Of a DNA stretch of 64,000 nt, positions 41,461 through 52,961 are shown in pieces. A program made the translations under genes and the position numbers. Where the stretch lies: the NCBI RefSeq assembly GCF_014851395.1, contig NW_024041373.1:4709429-4773428 (forward strand), in the 5' to 3' direction. Source of the DNA: Micropterus salmoides (lineage: Eukaryota; Chordata; Actinopteri; Centrarchiformes; Centrarchidae). Every line of letters begins with the position of its first letter. The stretch's first letter is position 1. The notes under the pieces are model-generated. The model ran no database searches and was not told the DNA's origin. It saw nothing but the letters and a program-made list of their open reading frames with translations.

Positions 41461-42387
41461 ATATGTCCCGACAACATGAGTTATACACGCTCACTCACTC
41501 AATAGTCAGAGGCCAGCTCATCCTGTTCTAATACCAATTTGTTTCCTCACCCAGCAATAAAATGACCTTGACATTGCTCAGGATTTTAATCTCAATTTTA
41601 CTATAATAGAGACCATGTTTTATTTTGCCTGGGCCATTTTATCACAGCACATAGAGTGTCTGCCTCTGCTTTGAAGGGAAAGCCTATTGTAGCAGACTGA
41701 TAAGGATAGAAAGGACGTGTTTAAGATAGGAATACATGAATGCTATTTATGAAAGCCCCTGTTCACGGATGATATGGCTATTATCATGTGAGGGATTGGA
41801 ATGCTACAACAATCTGCAATGTACAGGTACTGCATGATGAATAGACATTACTTTAAGCCACTGGTTGGTGTTTTTATTCTCTTCATTGCTACAGATGTCT
41901 GCATAACAAACTATGAGCGAACACTTAGGTTAGGGGGTTTTAAATCCACATTTCCAGCCTCACACCATTCATGGAATTAAAATGGCAAAAATAATGACCC
42001 ATTACAGGCTATGTATAATTAATTCATCACCTCCTTATATCAGACTCACAGACACAGGATCAGTCAGCAACGGTGACTAATCTTAATGGGACTGTAAATT
42101 TCCTGAATGCTATTTCTAGATAAACCACATACAAAGAGTGATTTGCTGCTGCTCGGAGAACAGAGAACAGGTTTAATAGACAACAGAAGTGGTTCTGACT
42201 CACTCTCCCAGAATTTCTGGTATTCTTTAGTGGGCTTCTACTGAAGCGCTGATGTCACCACTTTACATCACATTTTTGTTTGGACAGATTCTCATCTAAG
42301 GGTTGATTCAATTAAAGCTGGGTATGAATTAGGTTCCATAGAGAATTATTCCAGACATCTGGGACATTTGAACGCCCTCAGGTTTCG
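41461..42387 (+). other. Intergenic, unassigned
   Basis: Nothing recognised. Confidence 0.4.
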
Positions 42388-42680
42388 GTAGTTCTGATCA
42401 ATGAAATGGTCCGTATTTGTATAGAGCCTTTCTAGTCTTTCCAACCACTCAAAGCCTTAGACATTAGATCCACCCACATTCATACACTGATGATCAGAGG
42501 CTGCTCACCAGAAACAGAAACTCATTCATAAACATTGACACACAGAGGAACGACCGACAGCCATTGAGAGCAAGTTCGGGTGTAGTGTCTTGCCCAAGGA
42601 CACTTTGACAAGCCTGGGGATCAAACCACCAACCTTCTGATAAATGGATGACCACCCTCCTGAGCCACAGGCGTCCCAAA
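42388..42680 (+). repeat. Fish dispersed repeat with LINE/SINE-type 3' sequence
   Basis: Contains GTATTTGTATAGAGCCTTTC, CCAACCACTCAAAGCC, ATTCATACACTGATGATCAG, GTGTCTTGCCCAAGGACAC and GGGGATCAAACCACCAACC, ending in GAGCCACAGGCGTCCC. This is a very common fish repeat of non-LTR origin; its exact family is not determined. Confidence 0.65.
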
Positions 42681-42729
42681 AGAATGAAGCCACATTACAC
42701 AAAGAACTACGGAAGCCCTGAGAGGAAAG

Positions 42730-43085
42730 TGAGGAAAAAAGTCTGATCTAAATAGTTTTCTCTGTTTTGTTTATGACTGCAAAGGTTTTGATAAAAATCT
42801 ATTTTCTAATACATTTTATTCATCTATGAAAACAGGTGGAGAAAAACGTTAATGGCAGTTAACGAATAAATTTTTTTGTCAGAATTATTTATGTGTGAGG
42901 CTGAAGTACATCACTACCCCATGCTCTAAACAGGACTTGAAGCATTCATGTTTTCTTCCAGGTGAAGCGCTGATTAAAGGACATTTCTAGCCAAAAGAAA
43001 GACATTGATGTTATATAACTTGCTAACACAGGATTTATGTACCTTGTGAGTACATGGAGAAAATAAAACTCTCATGGAAGAAGTT
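42730..43085 (+). repeat. Unclassified long-inverted-end element, copy 2
   Basis: Homologous to the reverse complement of 36128–36890. Shared words include GTCTGATCTAAAT, GAAAACAGGTG, GCATTCATGTT, TTCCAGGT and ATAACTTGCTAACACAG. An internal part of about 200 bp is missing relative to copy 1. Confidence 0.7.
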
Positions 43086-43140
43086 ATTAATGGTTTTAGT
43101 TCTGTTTAGAAGGTAGTGTTATCTGTGCTTAAACTTTCTG

Positions 43141-43192
43141 TTCACTCTGTTCCCAGAGGTCCCACTGGTTGCCAGTCCATCGCAGGGCTATA
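43141..43192 (+). repeat. Fragment of a fish SINE-like repeat
   Basis: ACTGGTTGCCAGTCCATCGC followed by AGGGCTATATA matches part of a common fish repeat; it is interrupted by the Tc1 insertion at 43195. Confidence 0.5.
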
Positions 43193-43194
43193 TA

Positions 43195-44697
43195 CAGTGG
43201 GTACGGAAAGTATTCAGACCCCTTTAAATTTTTCACTCTTTGTTTCATTGCAGCCATTTTCCAAAAATCTAAAAAGTTCATTTTATTTCTCAGTAATGTA
43301 CACTCAGCACCCCCTTGACAGAAAAAAACAGAAATGTAGAAATTGTTGCAAATTTATTAAAAAAGAAAAACTGAAATATCACATGGTCATAAGTATTCAG
43401 ACCCTTTGCTGTGACACTCATATTTAACTCACATGCTGTCATTTCTTCTGATCATCCTTGAGATGGTTCTACACCTTCATTTGAGTCCAGCTGTGTTTGA
43501 TTATACTGATTGGACTTGATTAGGAAAGCCACACACCTGTCTATATAAGACCTTACAGCTCACAGTGCATGTCAGAGCAAATGAGAATCATGAGGTCAAA
43601 GGAACTGCCTGAAGAGCTCAGAGACAGAATTGTGGCAAGGCACAGATCTGGCCAAGGTTACAAAAAATTTCTGCTGCACTTAAGGTTCCTAAGAGCACAG
43701 TGGCCTCCATAATCCTCAAATGGAAGACGTTTGGGACGACCAGAACCCTTCCTAGAGCTGGCCGTCCGGCCAAACTGAGCTATCGTGGGAGAAGAGCCTT
43801 GGTGAGAGAGGTAAAGAAGAACCCAAAGGTCACTGTGGCTGAGCTCCAGAGATGCAGTAGGGAGATGGGAGAAAGTTCCACAAAGTCAACTATCACTGCA
43901 GCAATCCACCAGTCGGGGCTTTATGGCAGAGTGAAAGCCTGCATAGAGTTTACCAAAAAACACATGAAGGACTCCCAGACTATGAGAAATAAGATCCTCT
44001 GGTCTGATGAGACCAAGATTGAACTTTTTGGCCTTAATTCTAAGCGGTATGTGTGGAGAAAACCAGGCACTGCTCATCACCTGCACAATACATCCCAACA
44101 GTGAAACATGGTGGTGGCAGCATCATGCTGTGGGGGTGTTTTTCAGCTGCAGGGACAGAACGACTGGTTGCAATCGAGGGAAAGATGAATGCGGCCAAGT
44201 ACAGGGATATCCTGGACGAAAACCTCATCCAGAGTGCTCTGGACCTCAGACTGGGCCGAAGGTTCACCTTCACACAGCTAAAATAACAAAGGAGTGGCTT
44301 TAGAACAACTCTGTGACCATTCTTGAATGGCCCAGCCAGAGCCCTGACCTAAACCCAACTGAGCATCTCTGGAGAGACCTGAAAATGGCTGTCCACCAAC
44401 GTTTACCATCCAACCTGATGGAACTGGAGAGGATCTGCAAGGAGGAATGGCAGAGGATCCCCAAATCCAGGTGTGAAAAACTTGTTGCATCTTTCCCAAG
44501 AAGACTCATGGCTGTACTAGCTCAAAAGGGTGCTTCTACTCAATACGGAGCAAAGGGTCTGAATACTTATGACCATGTGATATTTCAGTTTTTCTTTTTT
44601 TTAATAAATTTGCAAAAGTTTTGATTTTTGGAAAATGGCTGCAATGAAACAAAGAGTGAAAAATTTAAAGGGGTCTGAGTACTTTCCGTACCCACTG
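43195..44697 (+). mobile_element. Tc1-like transposon, full length (1503 bp), dead
   Basis: Termini CAGTGGGTACGGAAAGTA and TACTTTCCGTACCCACTG are flanked by TA (43193–43194 and 44698–44699). An inner repeat with CATAAGTATTCAGACCC occurs near both ends (about 43387 and 44558), giving the IR/DR layout known from Sleeping Beauty-type elements. The transposase inside is broken. Confidence 0.95.
43579..44624 (+). pseudogene. Tc1 transposase with frameshifts and a deleted catalytic Asp
   Basis: Pieces in three frames: SKELPEELRDRIVARHRSGQ (N-terminal helix-turn-helix), GRPAKLSYRGRRALVREVKK (second HTH region with GRP), NKILWSDETKIELFGLNSKR (first catalytic Asp), VKHGGGSIMLWGCFSAAGTE (Gly-rich box) and WPSQSPDLNPTEHLWRDLK (final Glu). 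The expected second-Asp block is missing: the sequence passes from the RRFTF region straight to the lysine-rich part after it, by a deletion of roughly 20 bp near 44270. It cannot be catalytically active. Confidence 0.92.
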
Positions 44698-44699
44698 TA

Positions 44700-45169
44700 A
44701 ATAAATTTAGTATATAATAAATACATTAGGCCTACTTATCGTGCACCTGTGCCTGCCTGTGATTGTCCTGCCTCATCTGCGCTTGCCACAGCACCTTTCC
44801 ACCAAGGAAGTGGTCGGCTAATTTGGCACATTTAGCTGCTTCTTGTGCCAACATTTTTGTTCTTCTTAATTCTTATTTTTTCAGCACCACGCATTTCTTT
44901 TTCTTCTTTCTTTCTTTTCGACATACCGTCTCTGTTGCGCTTGTCACACAACCCTTCACCCCAAGGACAAGGATCAGTCCAAGTTGGGAGGGGCTGCTAG
45001 CATCCCTTCAATATCGAAAGCATTAGTTTAGCCCAGTTTGATAGACACACAGACAGCATTCCACTGCTTCCACTGCACTGACAAAGGATGTCGTCCCACC
45101 TGTAGGGGCCTGAGACCAGAAATTGATTGTATGTGCTGCTTTAAGGGGAAATTACAAATAACATATTTT
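44700..45169 (+). other. Intergenic, unassigned
   Basis: Nothing recognised apart from short T-rich runs. Confidence 0.4.
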
Positions 45170-45262
45170 GTTGTTCGCCCGATGTCAGCTGGGATTGGCT
45201 CCAGCCCCCCGCGACCCTGTACGCAGGATAAGCGGTTGATGATGGATGGATGGATATTTTGT
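45170..45262 (+). repeat. Fish SINE/LINE 3' tail ending in GATG repeats
   Basis: GTCAGCTGGGATTGGCTCCA, CCCCCCGCGACCCTGTACGC and GGATAAGCGGTTGATG, followed by ATGGATGGATGGAT. The same tail occurs at 47635–47710. Confidence 0.75.
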
Positions 45263-46734
45263 TGTTTATTTGGAGGAAAGGGCCAGAAGAAGTCATCTCT
45301 GCAGTATCTGCGGTGGTTGTGAGTTGAACCCTGGTCTCTGCAGTGGCAGCCAAATGTGCCTTTAGCTCTTAATGTTGATGGCATCAGTCAGTCACTTGTA
45401 GGTCATGTTGCTGACTGGTTATGGGGCTTATTCCCACAAACAAGTACAAACCCCGCACGAGGTGTGTGTCAAAAAAAAGCTAAACCCCTTCCTATACTGC
45501 TTCAAACACATCTGTCCTTGATGAAAGCAGTCTCTGTGTGGATGACCCAGACCCAGGCTGACTGAATGAATGAACTCTCTGCCCGGATTTTAAAGCATTG
45601 CATCATCTGTGATTACGCATCATGGCTGCAGCCCTCCTCAGAGCCTTGCCATGTCTTTCCCCACAAGTTTGGCAAAGGGCTCCCAGCCTCCACCCTGTTT
45701 CCCAATGCATCTGTTACACAGTCTGTCTCTGGGTTCTGGTAACCATCACCCTTCATGGGTCCAAATTCTGCAGCAGGGTCCACTGCCCAGATCTGTCTGA
45801 CACTGTATGAAACAATCAAACAAACAAAAACACACTTTCCATTAGCTTTCTGTAAGAGAAGATCTTTTGGTTAATTGGGTGAAACTTTCTCATGCAATCA
45901 AAATGAGCACACATTCCATGATTAATCAGATGATTAATCAGAAGATGGAGGATGGTGAAAGGAGGATCATGTGGAATCGATTAATTGTTTAGCCATGATG
46001 TACTCACAAGTGTGCCTACTCAGTGGCATGTGGTGGTGGAAAGTGGCAAAATATCCTATCTGATGCAGAAATTTGCAAAAGAGGAGTATGTGGTGGGATT
46101 GCGTCATGCTGCAGTTATCTGTTAAAAACCCCTCCAAGGACCAGATTAATGAATGATGTGAATGCACAAAATCTTTATGCGTTAAAGTTTTATAATAATA
46201 ATAATCATAAAGAATGTGTACTCCTCCCCATCCACGTTATTGTGGTTCTGGCCCCTGGAATGTGTCTTTAAAAATGTGTATGACAAAGATGAACTTGTAC
46301 AAGTGTCATTTCCTGGTGAGCAGAACTCCAAAAATGGAAAAAACAAGTTTGGCTTGGGTTCTCTTAAGGCCCCAGTATTATGCCATGTAGTAGGAGTATA
46401 TGTAAGCTCAGTGAAGAAATACTAGTAAACAATGACTCATGACGTTGACTGACACTGAATATGATCTGAATTTGTGCTAGTTTTAAGAGAAAAATGTACT
46501 TGATGTAGATTTTCAACTTGCCATGTTAGTTCAGTTGTTTCCATGCATGTTTATAACATACTGTACCTAAAGAATAAATCTGTCCCATGAATAAGGAGCA
46601 GGTCAGTTTTTACCTGTTAAGAGAAAACTCTCCTCATCTACTGTGATACCTGCATAAAACTCGGTATGGACATTCATAAGTAAGAATACCTGCAAATCTA
46701 ATTATATTCCTATCATTCCTATTCTGGGGCAGCT
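45263..46734 (+). other. Intergenic, unassigned
   Basis: No gene or named repeat recognised. Confidence 0.4.
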
Positions 46735-47283
46735 GTAGCCTAGGAGTTAGAGCGGTTTGCCTGCTATTCGGATGGCTGTTCCATCGGTGTGTGAATGTTT
46801 ATTTCCATTCCGATGAGGCATCAGTGTGTGAATGGGTGAATGTGTAGTCGTGTTTCCATCAACAATCATTTTGAAGTATCGCATCACTGTCGGCGTCTTC
46901 CCGGATATTCCCATAACACATGGAAGCATGGCTGGAAGCAACTTCAAACAAGACCTCTTTCTCTGATCAATGGTCTTTTGGTCCATGCAACTGGTTTTGT
47001 TTCTGGTTTGCAACTTCTACTTCTTGTTTGTTAAAACCATGCAAAACATCAACTTCTGTAGTAAATTCACTTTGGGTAGCCTGGTTCATTAGCTCCTAAC
47101 CAGCTGAGTGAAACGCACCTAATTCGCATTTCCTTTATTTGTTTTTTTTTTGCGCAATTCAAAAGTTCACTTATAATTTGCTTGACAATTAGATGGAAAC
47201 ATGTCTATAGTGTAAAAGTGCTTTGAATAGTCGGAAGACTAGAAATGCGCTCTATAAGTACAGACCATTTACAATTACCATTT
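46735..47283 (+). repeat. tRNA-like fish repeat interrupted by a small TIR element
   Basis: The head TGTAGCCTAGGAGTTAGAGC at about 46735 and the tail GTGCTTTGAATAGTCGG, AATGCGCTCTATAAGTACAG and ACCATTTAC to 47283 are parts of one known repeat type. They are separated by a MITE at 46848–47205. Confidence 0.6.
46848..47205. mobile_element. Small MITE with GTTTCCATC ends
   Basis: TCGTGTTTCCATC at 46848 and GATGGAAACATGTC ending near 47205 are inverted complements except at two positions. No coding capacity. The target duplication is unclear (TAG on both sides within a few bases). Confidence 0.5.
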
Positions 47284-47424
47284 ATCTACCACAACTGTAT
47301 ACTGGGAAAAAGGAAAATGGAATGGAATTCTAGTTGAATTAATAAGATTCATAAAGGAACAATAACCAAACAAGCATGCTCTCATCCAAGCAAGGCTATA
47401 AAGGTTAGAAGGACCTTATTGAAA

Positions 47425-47710
47425 AATCCTGGTCCTGGGTTCGAACCTTGGTCATCCCAGGTCCTCCCAGCGTTTGCATGGGTTCTCTCTGGGTGCTCTA
47501 GCTTCCTCCCGCCGTCCAAAGACATAGTTAGTTAATTGGGGATTCTATATTACCCTTAGGTGTAAATGGTTGTTTGTCTCTATGTGTCAGCCCTGTGATG
47601 AACTGGCGACCTGTCCTCAACCCCGCCTCTCGCCCATTGTCAGCGGGGATTGGCTCCAGCCCCCCCTGCGACCCTGCATGGATAAGTGGTTATAGATGAT
47701 GGATGGATAG
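47425..47710 (+). repeat. Fish SINE-like repeat, nearly complete
   Basis: CCTGGTCCTGGGTTCGAACC (B-box-like), GTTTGCATGGGTTCTCTCTG, CCTCCCGCCGTCCAAAGACA, GTGATGAACTGGCGACCTGT and GGATTGGCTCCAGCCCC, then GATGATGGATGGATAG. This is a widespread fish SINE-like repeat with a GATG tail. Confidence 0.75.
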
Positions 47711-49544
47711 AACTGTCACAATTGTTACTCTCCTCTTTGAATTTTAGGCAGCTATTACATCTGTAGCTCACTGTGGCAGCAAGCAATGCTCAAAGAGTTA
47801 TTCAGTTTTTCAGTTTTAAAGGGACATGTAACATATTCATTGAACTGTATGTTTCAGGGCCAGTGTTTCTGCCTCGCATGTCAGAGTAAGTGGACCATAT
47901 TCAGAATTGTGATACTGCAAGTGCATGTGGGGGGTTAATGTGAAAATTGTGCAAGTTGGAATTTAGACATACATCTGGAATTATACTGTGCACCTGTCAG
48001 ACAGCTACGTGCATGGAGTCTCTCCAAAACAGATGTGGCGGCTGATATTCACTTTTCTTCCTCGGAACACGTCCATTTGCTTAATGTACTATGAGCTGCG
48101 TCTGGTCTGGAGCAACTGTCTGTGACAGTTTCTACAACCATATTTTTCTTCATGACACTCCTGTCTGTGGGCAATGTAACACACACACGCTTAACGTTCT
48201 GTTTTAATAAAGGTATTCAGCAGCCTGTATAGCTGATGTGTAACTTGTCATGGTGTGGGACAAAATGACACTCCCTGCATTTGCAAGGAGTGGAAATATG
48301 GAGTGGAACAAGGCTGAGTGATTTATGTGGGGAAGTAAAAAACAAGAGTCGCTGATGCTGTAGTGCTGACCTGTGCTTTGAGATAAAAGTTAACAGCTCA
48401 CATGCTCACAATAACATGCTGACAATAAACAGGTACAATGGTTACCATGTTCAACACCCTAGTTTAGCATGTTAGCATGTCAACATTTGTTTATTTAGCA
48501 CTAAAAACAAAGCACAGCTGAGTGTCCAAGACAGAGGCAATTTCACTATACTCCTGTAATTTGGAAAAATGAAACCCAATTTTCTGACCATCCAGACATT
48601 AGCTGTAAGCTAGCTAGCAACAGAGGCAGTGGCTGTGGGGATTGATGTGTGCCTGTGTTGCTGCAGGCAGACTCTGATCTGATCTGATATATCTGATTTG
48701 TTAATCTCATCATAATTATGGGCAAATATCATATTCATAATGCATCAAAGTAGAATTCAACAAAACCCTTATTTACTTTGTTTATGATTGATTTTTGTAA
48801 ATTATTTGAAATCCCTAAAATGTATCACAAATAATAACAAAATAACATCCAACATTATTAAGGCAATGTTTCAGTGTTTATTGTTTTAAACAAAAGTAAA
48901 TGGCTGCTATAAATGACATTATGATGGTGATAACAATAATGATTTTTTTTCTGAGTTCACAATGGCAGCAAATTGGCAATATTGTGTTTATGTGTTACCC
49001 CCTGTATAACTGTCCTAGTGTTTTTTTTTGAGGTGTTGTTGTGCTCACATGCTGCTGCTGTTATGTTGTCCGGGTATGTCCACAACTTGAAAGGTATATA
49101 TGTTGTACTTTTAATTTAAAAATAAAGAGGCAGATAAGAATGACATTAGTAGAAATTTGGGCATAAAACAAAGTATTGGACAAGGTGACACTTTGACCTA
49201 GTGATGGCTCTCAATTGTTGAGATACTTCAGTCTGAACTAGTTGTGGTGGACTGACTGACCAACCAATAGACTAACATGCTATGGCTGCAAAAAGGACAC
49301 GAGCTGGGTCAAGGTGACACAATCTTCATTAAATATTCTTGATTGCTTCAGTTTGTCTCGAGTTTAAAACAGATTTTGAACAACATTATGTGTGTCCATG
49401 TCAAAGTGGTGATAATGCTGTCTGAGCAAACAATGGACTAACAGTCCTGCCAATTTGTCTCCTTTTGAGCAGGTTAACAAACAACCTGCTGGATTTTATT
49501 TTATTTTAATTACACACTTAGTGTGCTTGCTGGGTGATGAATTA
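47711..49544 (+). other. Intergenic with two pieces of the ATGCTAACATG-type repeat
   Basis: 48410–48545 (CATGCTCACAATAACATGC, GTTTAGCATGTTAGCATG, TTTAGCACTAAAAACAAAGC) and 49157–49290 (GGGCATAAAACAAAGTATTG, GGTGACACTTTGACC, GTTGAGATACTTCAG) match successive parts of the repeat at 4477–4930. About 600 bp between them is unassigned. Confidence 0.5.
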
Positions 49545-50790
49545 AATTAGGTAGGTAGGCACATTTATTGTCACAATATAACAGATTATATAATGAAACT
49601 GAGCTTTGTAACACCCTTCTGCTACGTAGCAGACAATATACATTAATACAGAAGCAGTTATAAAAATGGTAAACAAATAAACAGTATTCAATGATCAATG
49701 GAGCAGTGCTGAGGATGAATTTGAGTTTAAGGGTCTGATAGCTTGGGGGGAAAAGCTGCTCTGCAGTCTGGTGGTGCGGCAGCAGAAACTTCTATATGTC
49801 TTCCCAGAAGGCAGCAGGGTGAACAGGCTGTGGCTGGGTGGGTACTGTCCTTTAGTATCCTTTGGGCTCTGCAGACACCTCACCGATATCACTGATGTTC
49901 AGGAGATGGGTACCAATGATCTTCTGAGCAGTTTGAATCCCCCCCTGCAGAGCCCTCCGGTCCTGGGCCGTGCACATCCCATGCCAGTTAGTGATGTTTC
50001 CAGTCAGGATGCTTTCTGTTGCTCCTCTGTAAAAGCTGACAAGAACTTGGCGTGGGAATTTAGTCTTCTCAAGCTTCCTCCAGAAATACAGTCGAGTCTG
50101 AGCTTTCTTCACCAGCGTGGAGAAGTGAGTCGACCACGTCAGGTTTTCTGTGATGCTGATTCCCAGGAACCTGAAACTGTTCACCTGCTCCACCTCAGCT
50201 CCACTGATGGAGACAGGAGTGTGTCTTCATCTCTTTTTTCCTGAAATCAACGATCAGCTCCTTAGTTTTGCTGACGTTGAGCAGTAGCTTGTTCTCTGAG
50301 CACCAGTCAAGTTGAGGGTTTCTGTCGTGGGCGTACAGCGTGAACAGGAGGGGGCTGAGCACACGGCCCTGGGGGGCTCCGGTGTTGAGCACTAGAGTGG
50401 AGGAGGTGAGTCCACCAATCCGAACTGTCTGGGGTCTGTTTGTGAGGAGGTCCAGTATCCAGCTGCAGAGTGTTGTGTTTAAACCCAGAGTGCTGAGTTT
50501 GCTGATCAGCTTCATGGGGAGATTGTGTTGAACGCTGAGCTGAAATCCACAAACAGCATTCTGACGTAGGTGTTGTTTTTCTCAAGGTGTGTGAGGGCTG
50601 AGTGGAGGGCAGTGGAGATGGCATCCTCTGTGGATCTGTTGGTTCTGAAAGCAAAGTGCTGAGGGTCCAGGCTGGCTGGGATGTTGTTTAAGTTTAAAGG
50701 GTGATTTTTGCTCCTGAGTGAAAGTTGAAGAAACCTGATGGTTAAATGTGGTTTAAACTCTTCTTTATGGTCAACACACAAATCTGAGGT
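49545..50790 (-). mobile_element. Rex1-like LINE, RT remnant and 3' end
   Basis: From 50790 downward the minus strand reads LDPQHFAFRTNRSTEDAIST, LFVDFSSAFNTISP (first RT Asp block), SWILDLLTNRPQTVRIGG, LNTGAPQGRVLSPLLFTLY (motif B), NKLLLNVSKTKELIVDFRKK, FRFLGISITENLTWSTH and LVSFYRGATESILTGNITNW. Between LYAHD and NPQLDWC the segment with the catalytic YADD/FADD box is deleted. Frameshifts occur near 50515 and 50195. The 3' tail (+ strand GCACATTTATTGTCACAATA) ends at about 49545. A related tail is at 60030–60111. Confidence 0.85.
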
Positions 50791-52015
50791 AGAACATTCA
50801 AAACAATAATGATAAAATCTTTGTCAACAAATATGCATGAGTAAAAAAAGTAAAAGCTTTTTTCAGTCCTTTTCCCCCTGCAAAATAAACATCTTAATAA
50901 AAAAAATAAGTCCTTATTTTGTGTGATTCAAGTGAATAAAATCTAAATGTATTGAATATTTATTGAACATTTGTTATATTGTTATTGAAAAAAAATATGT
51001 TTTGATAATTATTGACATTGTTTTATTGTCCAGAAGTCAATAGAAGTTACCTTGGGGACTGTGATACATGAGTGCCTGATGGGACATAAGGAATAGGTGT
51101 TTTAAACAGAACAATATTAGATCAGACAGATATTGAGCACATAGTAGATCTTTTTGTAGTATTTTATAAATGGTGTTACCCACACAGTGTAGGTACAAAC
51201 AAACATTAACTAAAAATATGTGTTATGTTAGATTTTTAGACAAAAATAACTTGACTTATTCATTTATTTATTTACTTAAAAGTGATGCGCACATTAATGA
51301 ACAGCTTGCATCAAAGTAAATATGCCAGATTTAGCCAGAAGGCTATTTTTCATCTGTAGTCCCTGGCAGGTCGTTACAAGGTCAATACAAAAAGGACAAG
51401 ACAATAAAACAATAAAGGAAATAGTACAATACACCACAATATACGAGACAGTCATTATGCTTCACTATACAGATCATGAGCTGGTTACTAAAGTAAATCA
51501 GTGCAAAATGTTTGGTTATGCAGTTTAAAGTGCTATTTATGCAGTAAAGTACCATTCTATGCAATTAAGTGCAAATTAATATATTAAAGTGCTATTCAGT
51601 CTGCATCTAGTGTGGGACCACACAGCAAGATGACACTACAACCGTATGATCCCACAACAAGGTGCCTCACTAAAGTGCAGAATCATGGAGGGTCAATGTA
51701 CTTGGACTTAATGAGCACCTTTAATTATCTAGAGTAATATCCATTTGGAGTAAAACAGTGCAGTGGTGAACATGAGATAGCAGTAATCTCTCAAGATAAG
51801 TGTGCCCTCAGAGCTAATAGGCTAACAATCAATAAATGTTTTCTGCTCTGGGCTTCCACAGATGTAGGACTCACTACCACCTGCTAAGAGATGATTCAAC
51901 CAACAAACTTGTGTGAGATTTGTGGAACTAAACCCAGCCTGCTTACAGTATTGTAGAGTTTACTCATTTAAAGTGGAAGTAAGTATCAGCTTACAGAAGC
52001 CTGAAGAATGAATGT
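50791..52015 (+). other. Intergenic, AT-rich, unassigned
   Basis: No gene or repeat family recognised. Confidence 0.4.
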
Positions 52016-52602
52016 GTGGGTGTTGCCGGGGTGGGTCAGTCAGTGAGCTGTGTGGGTGGGAGCTTTGGTTTGGGTCGGCGGACACCCCTGGGCCCCAAGA
52101 ACCTCTCAGCTAACGTTCTTGGGGTTAGTGTAGCGGCCCCCCACCCCACCGCCCATCCTGACGTCACGTCTGGAGGCTGGCTGCTCGCGCCGCTAACACT
52201 GTTCACCTCCAACAGAGAAACTTTCCTGGAGTTCTCAGGCTCTTCTGACTGCGGACCAAGTCAACCCCTGCTCAGAGGAAGCCGCAGCGGTTCGGGAGAC
52301 AGACCGTGGCGCTAAATTAGGCTATTCACTTCTACAGCCGAGGAACGTTACATGCCCTATTTTATTTAAAACTTCTGAAAGTGAAGCCAACGTTTTTCCC
52401 TGGGTAATGTTAGCGTATTAAGTAGGCTACATCCATATACCGAGTCGGGTAGGAGGTCTGGCTGCCTACAGGAATATGCTCAGGAATACAAAAGTTTTTT
52501 CTCACTAGTAAAAAGTAAAATACGTTTTTTCACGGAGCTGAAAGTAACGTAACTGGACCTCTTTTCCCCCTAAACTCCCCCCCCCCCTTCTTCGGATTCG
52601 GT
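52016..52602 (+). promoter_or_regulatory. ltbp1: LTBP1 promoter and 5' UTR, CpG-rich
   Basis: Sharp rise in GC and CpG compared with the flanks, continuing through exon 1 to about 52960. It includes CCCCACCGCCCATCCTGACG and CTGCTCGCGCCGC. No clear TATA box. The transcription start cannot be fixed from the sequence. Confidence 0.6.
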
Positions 52603-52961
52603 ATGGATATGGCTTGGATTATATGGGGCCTCTTATCTTCTTTCGGGTTGATTCTCTCCCCGGTGTGTGTGTCAGCGGAGCAGCAGCAGAGCCAGAGCGG
52701 CTTCAGGAGGCTGTACGTTCTCCAGCCCGGCCCGGGCCCGGGGGCGACCGGAGCGGGTGGAGGGGTGCGAGTCAGCTCCATCTCGACGCGTCACGGCGCG
52801 GCGGGGCAGCCGCACACGTACAACGTGGAACTCACCTCCAGCCTCGGTGGCCAGGTCCGGACCCGCAGGATGGGGAGCCATGCAGCTTCAACCCCGCAGC
52901 TGAGCCAGGAGCAGAGCGGACAGGAGCAGAGCCAGCAGAGGCAGCTCATGAAACTGTCTGG
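52603..52961 (+). CDS. ltbp1: LTBP1 exon 1 (signal peptide and N-terminal region)
   Basis: The ATG at 52603 is followed in frame by a second at 52609; MAWIIWG from the second resembles the start of other LTBP1L proteins, so either may be used. A hydrophobic stretch IIWGLLSSFGLILSPVCVSA ends in a good signal-peptidase site. FRRLYVLQPGPGPGA and HTYNVELTS then match conserved N-terminal blocks of LTBP1, and a Gln/Ser-rich end reads QEQSGQEQSQQRQLMKLSG. The exon ends TCTGG before GTAAGA, leaving two bases of a Gly codon. Confidence 0.92.

Noticed and set aside
49771..50244. 157-codon + strand open frame
   Set aside because: It is the antisense shadow of the Rex1-like LINE RT on the minus strand.
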